Positions 56,607-64,000 of a stretch of 64,000 bases of DNA are shown here, in pieces. The number at the start of each line of letters is the position of its first letter. The first letter of the stretch is position 1. The DNA lies in assembly GCA_029582165.1 (NCBI GenBank), contig CM055888.1, forward strand, positions 11,848,001 to 11,912,000. Reading direction: 5' to 3'. The notes under the pieces are model-generated. The model did not search any database. It saw only the letters and a list, made by a program, of their open reading frames with translations, and was not told where the DNA came from. The position numbers were made by a program, and so were the translations under genes. The stretch is from Portulaca oleracea (taxonomy: Eukaryota; Streptophyta; Magnoliopsida; Caryophyllales; Portulacaceae).

Positions 56607-57755
56607 ATGGAAGCTACTCGTCCCATAGCCTATCTCCTCACTTTGATTCTCTTACTCCTCTGCTCCACCCTTTCCATAGAGGCGGTATGCCACCCGAGGG
56701 AGGTGAAAGCGCTGCTCCAAATTAAGAAAACCTTCTTCGATCCGAACAGCGACTCATTCTCCGATTGGGACCCAAAGAAGGAAGCTAACTGCTGCAAATG
56801 GAAGGACGTGTTAGATTGCAACGCCAAAGGCCGAGTGACTTATCTAAGGATTCAGCCCTTCGTATTCGCAGCAGCTCAACCAATTCCAGCTGCCATTGGG
56901 GACTTTCCTTACCTGGAGACGCTGCAAATATACGGCAATCTGACCGGACCCATCCCAGACGCCATTGCCAACCTCGCCAGTCTAAAAAGCCTTCAGATCG
57001 GCGGTGGGGTCACCGGTCGGATCCCCGAGTCTTTTAGCAAGCTCAAGAAGCTGCAGTATCTGGACTTCACCGGCAACAAACTGACCGCTTTCCCCTCCTC
57101 GTTCGGGCAACTCAGCAGCCTCATTCAACTCAATGTGGGGGACAACAAGTTCTCGGGTTCGATTCCGGACAGCCTCAGTGAGATCAAGACGCTGGAGATG
57201 ATCTACCTTGCTGACAACCACTTCTCCGGGAGTATCCCAGCTTCTCTCTCCCGCCTGCCGAAACTTGCCTGGCTGGACGTCACCAACAACCAGCTCACCG
57301 GGACTGTCCCCGCCAGCTTTGGATCTTTCAAGAACCCTGACATGTGGTTGACATTGTCTCGGAACCACCTGAGTGGACCCCTTCCAAGGTCACTGGCCCA
57401 GACCAACGTGTCCCGGTTGGAGCTCTCTATGAACCGCCTTACTGGGGATGCCTCCTTTTTGTTTGGCAAGGATAAGACTGCCTTGGAGATTGTCAAAATC
57501 GATCATAACTATTTCAAATTTGATTTCTCCAAGGTAGACTTGCCTAGTGGGTTAAAGGAGTTGGATATCAGAAACAATGAGATTTATGGGTCGCTGCCGA
57601 AACGGCTGGGTCAGGTGGCATTGAAGGCGCTCAATGTCAGCCATAACAGCCTCTGTGGGGAGATTCCGACCGGCCGTCGGCTAAAGCAGTTCAGCCCAGA
57701 TAGCTTCGCCCATAACAAGTGCCTCTGTGGTCGTCCCTTGCCACCTTGCAAGTGA
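56607..57755 (+). CDS. PGIP-like secreted leucine-rich-repeat protein
   Basis: Intronless, 382 residues. Residues 1-26 are a signal peptide with the core YLLTLILLLLCSTLS. The N-terminal cap has Cys 28, 62, 63, 71. About ten plant-type LRRs follow (for example NLTGPIPDAIANLASLKSLQ and NKFSGSIPDSLSEIKTLEMI). The C-terminal cap has Cys 350, 372, 374, 381 and ends CLCGRPLPPCK. This eight-cysteine pattern, length and ending match polygalacturonase-inhibiting proteins, which act in the cell wall against microbial or endogenous pectin-degrading enzymes. Potential N-glycosylation sites include N111, N267 and N343. No transmembrane or kinase part exists. The region is GC-richer than its surroundings. 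Floral or antifreeze-type PGIP relatives are possible alternatives. Confidence 0.93.
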   Translation: MEATRPIAYLLTLILLLLCSTLSIEAVCHPREVKALLQIKKTFFDPNSDSFSDWDPKKEANCCKWKDVLDCNAKGRVTYLRIQPFVFAAAQPIPAAIGDFPYLETLQIYGNLTGPIPDAIANLASLKSLQIGGGVTGRIPESFSKLKKLQYLDFTGNKLTAFPSSFGQLSSLIQLNVGDNKFSGSIPDSLSEIKTLEMIYLADNHFSGSIPASLSRLPKLAWLDVTNNQLTGTVPASFGSFKNPDMWLTLSRNHLSGPLPRSLAQTNVSRLELSMNRLTGDASFLFGKDKTALEIVKIDHNYFKFDFSKVDLPSGLKELDIRNNEIYGSLPKRLGQVALKALNVSHNSLCGEIPTGRRLKQFSPDSFAHNKCLCGRPLPPCK

Positions 57756-57867
57756 AAGCCTACTTAGGTCGTCATTGTAAAACCTGGTTTAAGTCATCTT
57801 CTGTTCAACTGTTGCCATGAGATTAAGTTCTCAGAATGTGTGATTGGACGTACCGGTTGCAATGAAA

Positions 57868-57873
57868 AATAAA
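57868..57873 (+). other. Polyadenylation signal of the PGIP-like gene
   Basis: AATAAA lies 113 bp after the stop codon, a normal distance for a plant near-upstream element. Confidence 0.6.
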
Positions 57874-57964
57874 GTTGCCTTCACGTACTAGTGTGCAAGC
57901 TCCCCATGTTGTCCAATGCGCGTGTTTATACTTTATAATGTTCTATTGCTATTAATAGAGCACT

Positions 57965-58208
57965 ATGCTCACTGAAACTAACTTACTACTTGCTGGATAA
58001 CTGAGTACATAAAATATCTTAGAATGTCATATTTATAGGCTAACAGCATATCAAACATAGAATAAATAAATAGTCATTAATAACAAAACAGTAGCTAACA
58101 ACCTAATTTTAGGAGACTATTTAGCTGGCTAAAAATAGGGGATAAGCCTACCAAAAATTCTGGAAGTAAATCTAAACAACCTAACTGACTTTGAATTAGT
58201 CTTCAACA
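57965..58208 (-). repeat. Probable 3' LTR of a truncated copia element
   Basis: The right end TAGTCTTCAACA is followed by CTCCCCCTTGATT, which on the minus strand is the polypurine tract AAGGGGGAG just before an LTR starting TGTTGAAGAC. The left limit is approximate, because the second LTR is missing and no duplication can be checked. Confidence 0.55.
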
Positions 58209-59520
58209 CTCCCCCTTGATTCAAAGTCACATACACCAAGTTGATCTCTGAAGTAGCATAACTTTTCTTTTGGCAGCGTTTTTGTTAACACATCTGCTAG
58301 CTGCTCCTGCGTGTTGCAGCAATGCAAAACACTTTCGTTTTTTGCAACCAAACTGCAAATGAAGTGATAACGTATGTCAATATGCTTTTTTTTGTTGTGG
58401 AAGATTGGATTTTTAGCCATAGAAATAGTTGCCTTGTTATCACAATATATCATTGTTGTTCCCTCTTGCTCTTGTTGAAGATCAGTCAATACTCTTCTCG
58501 GCCAAAAAGCTTGACAAGCTACTGAAGTTGCTGAAATGTATTCCGCTTCAGTACTTGAGCTCCAAGTAATCACACCTGACCCTAGAGTAAAAACATTGTT
58601 GAGATACTTCTTCTATCATTCAACGAGCTTGCCCAGTCACTATCTGTAAACCCATATAACCTGTAATTAGAAACTTTTGAATACCAGATACCAAACTTTA
58701 AAGTTCCAGCAATATAACGCAAGACCCTCTTTGCTGCCCCAAAATGAATGCTTATGGGCTGCTGCATAAACCTGGAAATGACACTGACAAAATGTGCAAT
58801 GTCGGGTCTTGAATGATTTGAATAAATCAGACCACCAACCAAACTTCTGAGCCTTGTAGCGTCTGCAAGATCCGAGCCATGCATCAACTTGTTGTAATTT
58901 TTCATTAGCATTCATGGGCGTCATTGCAAGCTTGTAATTAAGCGTCCTAAATTTATCAAGTAAATCTCTAGCATATCGTTTCTGAAAGATAAAAATTCCA
59001 TCCTCAGTCTGATGAACCTCAAAACCCAGGAAATGATGTAGTAGTCCCATATCCGACATCTCAAACTCACTCATCATTTGCAATCTGAATTCATCAATAA
59101 GAGAAGCACAAGAACCAGTATAAATGATATCATCAACGTAGAGACTAACAATGATGAAATCATCTTTACCTCTCTGTTTCGCATACAATGTGGGCTCATT
59201 CTCACTTCTCATATACCCTTTTTGCACTGAAAATACTCATCAATTCTGTTGTACCAAGCACGGGGAGTTTGCTTCAACCCATATAATGCCTTCTTCAGTC
59301 TGTAGACTTTTGTTACGTAGCCTGCCTTGGCGAAACCTTCTGGTTGAGCTACATAAACCTCATCTTCTATGTTTCCATTAAGGAATGTCGACTTCACATC
59401 AAACTGATAAACTGACCATTGTAATTGTGCAACCAGTGATAAGACAAGTCTCACTGTCTCGAAGCGAGCAACAGGAGAAAATGTCTCTTCAAAATCAAGG
59501 TCATATTATTTGGCATAACC
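58196..59520 (-). pseudogene. Truncated Ty1/copia pol: reverse transcriptase and RNase H
   Basis: 59209-59454 gives VYQFDVKSTFLNGNIEDEVY and KKALYGLKQTPRAWYNRIDE. 58667-59227 gives VSLYVDDIIYTGS and SDMGLLHHFLGFEVHQ. 58582-58911 and 58196-58573 carry LYGFTDSDWASSLNDRRS, SSTEAEYISATSVACQAFWP and YCDNKATISMAKNPIFHNKK. Several stops and shifts break it. Coding text stops at 59520, where a hAT-like element begins, and does not resume beyond it. Confidence 0.88.
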
Positions 59521-60857
59521 CAGTGGCGGATCTAGGATTTAGAGTTCAATAATAATTTGCTAAAAAATTTAATTTTAACACCGCTCAAAAAATTAATATT
59601 GTTTCCCTAGCCACCTCATTAAAAAAAAATTCTCCATTTAAGTCAAAATTTTAAACTATAATTAGTTAGATACATATAACATAATTCTAAATATAGTTGA
59701 AAGAGCCAACAAATAAAACCTTAATTTGAGAACGTCACAAACTAACAGAAGTGAAAAGTAGCCTCTCAAATCCTAATTTAACCACGTTGAGTCATTAATA
59801 AGTTGGCAAATTTCAGTTGTATCTAGTGCTTGACTAGCACCTAATTTCAATTGCTTTGAATAAATTGGGCTATAGTCCTGAATTATTGGAAAAAAGTTGG
59901 AAAATTAGACATTTAATAATTTATTATCTAGCTACCAAGTATTCCAAATTCTAACGATTGACAATCTACAAATCAAGTAGAAAAATAATATGTTATGCAT
60001 CTGATTAGCATATTCTATTTTCACATACATTTACATAATTCTCCAATTCATAGATAGGTAAATCATATTTTAGTTATATTGATTTATTCATCAAATCAAT
60101 TTAAAATACAAATCCTAATTTAGTCACAAGCGAAAATTTCTATTTCACAATATTCAAATAATCCAATTCATAAATAGGTAAATCTTATTTTAATTATATA
60201 TACTCATTTAACAAATCAATTTAAAATATATAATTATATTGACTTATTCATTAAATCAATTTAAAATACAAATCCTGATTTAGTCAGAAGAAAAAATTAT
60301 ATTTTCACAATATTCACATAATCCAATTCATAAATAGGTAAATCTTATTTTAATTATATAGACTCATTTAACAAATCAATTTTAAATATAAACCATAATT
60401 TAGTCACAAGATAATTGAAAATACTAGATTACCATGAGAATTGAGAATGAAAGAATTATAATAATAATCATGAATGATAATACAAACTCAGAGCAATTTA
60501 CAATTATAAATATCATAAGAGGTTGAGTTGAGAGAGTGGATATTGATACCAAATAAAAAAACGAATAATGAAATACTTGCGCGTATCAACATTTGAATTC
60601 GCGCCTCAGAGCTTGATTTTGCACACAAAAAAAAAAGTGCAACATTTATTTATGCAAAGATTTCAACTCACGCTTCAGCGCTAGGGGGAAAGGACATGAA
60701 AACCACTAGACTAACCAGTAACCATCACACCACATTAACTTATGCAATTAAACTGTATATATATATTCATCATAACTATTTTTTTCCAAAGCAATTTTTT
60801 TCCAAAATTTCACTGGAGTCACTTGACTCCACTGGATATGAATTGGATCCGTCCCTG
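59521..60857. mobile_element. hAT-like non-autonomous element
   Basis: CAGTGGCGGATCTAGGATTT at the left and the inverse of CAGGGACGGATCCAATTC at the right are typical hAT-type ends. The AT-rich interior has repeats of about 180 bp (CATAATCCAATTCATAAATA and TTTAATTATATAGACTCATT at about 60140, 60310 and 60340). The 8-bp flanks (GCATAACC and ACTTATGA) do not match, so one side may have been rearranged after insertion. Confidence 0.65.
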
Positions 60858-60984
60858 ACTTATGAGGCACCCCCAAAGTATGAGTTTTCATCATACATCA
60901 TTGTGGGTGCAATTAGAGGGTTTGCCCTTCTAACACCAAAATAGAGAGGTTGTTTCTTAGCTAGCGAAAGTTCTTAGGCGGGGA

Positions 60985-61274
60985 CTATATCTCCTAGACC
61001 CCTCCAAGGCTATGGACATTACGAAAAATTGCTTCAAGGATTGATGACTAATCCCATAAATCACACTGGGTCCTTTCAATGAGCTTCGTTCCCGCTCACA
61101 TGCTGCCTGGAAAAATATCTCAAGAGGTTATCAATCATAAGACTACTCCCAGCCAAGCACGCTTAATTAGAAAATTCCCAACATATAAGCTTCCTAAAAG
61201 AAAGGTGCATCTTAGTGATATAAGTAGTCATTTCAATCCTTTTACGATACACTTAACCTATATGGGGTTTTACA
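60985..61274 (-). mobile_element. Decayed Cassandra LTR with 5S-like region, antisense
   Basis: On the minus strand the text runs TGTAAAACCCCATATAGG, then TTAAGCGTGCTTGGCTGGGA at the position of the 5S A-box, then AGGATTGATGAC-like text toward the far end. It aligns along its length with 25316-25607 but is much more diverged; the 5S C-box region (TTGATAACCTCTTGAGA) has lost key bases. Left limit approximate. Confidence 0.75.
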
Positions 61275-61428
61275 GGGAAATTTTGGAGTATGACTTTCCC
61301 GGGGAATTTAATTGGGTGGATTTTAGATCTAGAGTGAAAGTCATATTTGATTTCTCGAAACCATTGTTACTTGAAGTTCTTTTGATGGATGACAGGAGTA
61401 TTCCTTTTTGGGTTAAGTTTAGCTATGA

Positions 61429-61640
61429 CACTACAACATGGAATCTAATTTGCGAGCGACATTTGCGACCGTTAAATGGACAATCATATTTTTTAACAGA
61501 CTACCGTTCATTTTGCGACCATTAAATTGAATGGTCGCTTGTTGGTGACCGTTAATTTGAACGATCTCACAGTTTAATTGAACGGTCGCGCGGAGATTAA
61601 TAGTAGGCAGAATTTGTCGACATTCACAATGCCCCATTAC
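61429..61640 (+). mobile_element. Possible CACTA-type terminal region
   Basis: CACTACAACATGG is followed by clustered direct and inverted copies of GCGACCGTTAAAT, including a 24-bp near-palindrome at 61515-61538 (GCGACC…GGTCGC). CACTA elements carry such subterminal repeats. No opposite end (TAGTG) or transposase was found in the window. Confidence 0.4.
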
Positions 61641-63647
61641 TTTAGTTCTCCATTTGGTGACTTCCACCGAGACCGACGCCACTCCTCCGTCGATGGACAC
61701 CACCGGAAATGTCGTCACCGCCTTCTCTCGTCCCCCGTAAAGTACATTCCCCTCTCACCTTATCATTTTCTCTCTCTTATATGTGGTGTCTAACAAGAAC
61801 CTATGCCCAATCTCACGGAGCCTTGTCGCCACCGGTTAGAAGCCCACTGTCGCTGCTGCCATCTTGTCTCCGCCGTGCGCCATCTCTTCCCCGGTAGATT
61901 ACTTGGGTTAAGTATTAGTTTGGTGTTATTATTAGATAAAATATGGGTGTTTTGGATGTTCTAGTGCAACGCCCCGGAAATTCAATCATGAAAAAGTCAA
62001 ACATTGACTAACATTAATAGCGAAAGTCTTATTTTTTTCTTTTTATTTGAGCGTTACTGCCATATCCCTGAAGGAATACAATGTAAGAAAGGAAAATCTG
62101 ACAGCTAATCAATATTTACTTCAATTTAACAAACGAAAGAAACTTCAAATTCTAAAAGCAACATAAACCAACATTACTAACTCAAGTCTAAACATAAACT
62201 AAACTTTTATTCTCAGAACTTCTAACTTCGACGTCTTCACTTCTAGAGCCCGTTCCCATCACATAACTCTTTGCCTGAAAACAAAACATTTAAAAACATG
62301 AGAATGACTAAATAATGTCTACCCCTAATTGGCAAAACAATTTAAAATTCAATAACAAAGTTAAGAAACAACATAATTCAGAAAATTACCGAACAACCTT
62401 TCAACTCCAAAATGACAGAGTTCAGAAATATCAAACTGAGTTTCAATCTCAAAACCAAACATCAAATACAAGAATATGGAGTAATCATTTCCTTGGAAAA
62501 AAATTCAGAATTTTATTATGCAGGCGAGATTTGCCTTTCCCCCCAGATATCAAAATCATAATAATCACAATCTCAAAATTAGAAAATGATCTCAAATCCT
62601 CATAATAAGAACATGGACGGTCATCCCAAAATCAGAATCACACGTGGGCACACTTAACCTCAAGATCATAGTAGGGACTCCCCCGATCACTTGATAACTC
62701 CTCTGTAGGAACATATCCTGGTCTTTGGTTCATTACCCGCAATCCGCTTATGGTTTCAATTTGATTGTTAGTATCTTATGAATTATCAGTCATCAAACTT
62801 TAAACAAAACCCAACCCAGTTTTCCAAAACCGACAGAATAAAACCCTGAGTTTAAAAGACTGTCACATTTTACTTAACTTAGAAATCGAACACAGACATC
62901 TAAATCAGATAGTCTAATTTTACAGAAAATCCCCTACGGGATGCATGCTTCAGAAAACATATCAAAACCACAAAACAAAAACAAGATCATCCCAAAAGGG
63001 ATTAATTTAGGGTATAGACATTACTTGACAATCTTCTCTTCACCTCCACGATTACACTTAAGCTCACTACAACATACGATCTAGATCGTGCTATAGATGG
63101 TGGCTGAGCAGTTTCTGGCGGCGGTCAGGTGGAGTTCCGGCGAGCGACGGCGTCGGGACGGTCGTTGGACGACGGGGAGTCGTCGGCGGGACTCGTGGTG
63201 GCTGGTGGTCATGACAGCAGCAGCAACAACAAAAGCGGTCGTTGGACGCTTCTCTTTCTAGGCGGCTTACGGTGGCGACTTTGGTGGTTACGACAACGGC
63301 AGCGTCTCGTACGGTGGGGTACGACGATGACCGCGACAGCGGATGCACGGACGGTGGTGGTCAACAACGTGAGACACGAGCAAGAGGGAGAAAGAGTGAG
63401 ATGTCGAGGGAGGAAGAAAAGCAGAGGGAGATGGTAGTGGTGGTGGTGTGGCGATGGTGCAAGACACCGACGACGATTACCGTGTCAGGTGGCGGTAGCT
63501 GGTGCCTGACGGCAAGTAGGGAGTTTCAGCAGAGAGGAGACGGAGACAAAGTAGAGATTAGGGTTAAGGTTATCCTAGCGTTTGCCTTAACCAATATATA
63601 TATCAACCATACTCAACAATTAAAACTAAATTTGTAAAATAAACTAT
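61641..63647. other. Unresolved region with GC-rich patch
   Basis: No gene is supported. At about 61971 AACGCCCCGGAAATTC looks like the start of a retroelement-type repeat. 63091-63560 is rich in CGGCGG, GTGGTGG and ACGACG words and holds several overlapping open frames with no recognisable domain; these are best explained by composition. It may be a leader or LTR of an unrecognised element. Confidence 0.4.
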
Positions 63648-64000
63648 GGGGATGTTTGGGAACTAATTGTTGGCTGATGACTTTTTTTTGTTGTTGATTG
63701 TTTTGTTAGCTGTTTGACTTTTGACTGTTTTGTTGGCTGTTTGACTTGGCTGTTTGTGTTAGCTGTTTGTGTAAAAAGTGTTTGGTAGAGTTAGTTGTTT
63801 ATAGTATAACTTTTTTGTTTAATTTCCAATTATACCCTTAGCTTTAATTTTTTATATTTTTTTAACATTATGATTTTTTTAATTCATGTTTATGTTTTTT
63901 CCCCCTTATTACTTGTATTTTTTTTTATTGATAGTCTTTTTTTCGTCGTATTTGTGTGTTCAATAAATAATCACCAAAAATTGGAATTTGTATTAATAGA
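63648..64000. mobile_element. Left part of a MITE related to the one at 50094
   Basis: GGGGATGTTTGGGAAC is followed by repeated GTTAGCTGTTTGACTTTTG and GTGTTTGGTAGAGTTAGTTG text, matching 50094-50340 closely. The right end lies outside the window. Confidence 0.7.

Noticed and set aside
61079..61525. 148-residue open frame
   Set aside because: It overlaps the antisense 5S-like Cassandra relic and the CACTA-like end; no protein family match.
63091..63637. Protein-coding gene in the GC-rich patch
   Set aside because: The frames overlap one another on both strands and consist of low-complexity Arg/Ala/Thr/Val text; no start context, introns or domain supported.
1..64000. CRISPR arrays, operons, or phage features
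   Set aside because: The window is plant nuclear DNA; all regular repeats seen are microsatellites, transposon ends or short tandem repeats.

Overview
The window is nuclear DNA from a flowering plant. Genes are split by spliceosomal introns, intergenic DNA is AT-rich and packed with Ty1/copia elements, solo LTRs, a 5S-bearing Cassandra element and many MITEs, and there is one nuclear-type tRNA-Lys. A gene like the 23 kDa jasmonate-induced protein, a family known to me from Caryophyllales (Atriplex, beet relatives) and cereals, together with eudicot-style TGA and PGIP-like genes, makes a eudicot, perhaps Caryophyllales, the best guess. That placement is inference. All calls come from reading the sequence; no database search was run.

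I support four host genes. (1) A clade-IV-like TGA bZIP transcription factor (like TGA9/TGA10), + strand, 5059-19919, in 11 exons. The last 50 codons lie beyond a 10,725-bp intron filled with transposons. (2) A two-exon gene like the 23 kDa jasmonate-induced protein, 33555-34629, with a CACGTCA motif upstream. (3) A tRNA-Lys(UUU), 36923-36994. (4) An intronless, secreted, PGIP-like leucine-rich-repeat protein, 56607-57755. The first, second and fourth belong to families tied to development, stress or defence, but nothing shows that they act together.

Layout: 1-4400 is MITE-rich intergenic DNA, including a Stowaway inside a Stowaway. 4400-19919 is the TGA gene; its last intron holds a hAT deletion derivative, a MULE-type MITE, Tourist and Stowaway elements and others. 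20574-28679 is a decayed Ty1/copia element interrupted by two solo LTRs, one MULE-type MITE and, inside the larger solo LTR, a Cassandra solo LTR; each insertion has its own target-site duplication (TSD). 28694-31193 holds two long-TIR elements. 33-37 kb carries the jasmonate-type gene and the tRNA. 38508-43010 is a MITE split by a gag-only LTR element with roughly 1-kb LTRs. 43-50 kb has LINE remnants, MITEs and a hAT-in-hAT nest. 50094-56250 is another MITE split by a nearly complete Ty1/copia element. 56.6-57.8 kb is the PGIP-like gene. 58-64 kb is copia, hAT, Cassandra and CACTA-like debris and an unresolved GC-rich stretch.

No CRISPR array, operon or prokaryotic feature was seen. The most informative results are the hidden terminal exon of the TGA gene, the nested insertion history that TSDs allow to be read step by step, the 5S-carrying Cassandra copies, the palindrome array inside a solo LTR, and the unusually cysteine-rich jasmonate-type protein.
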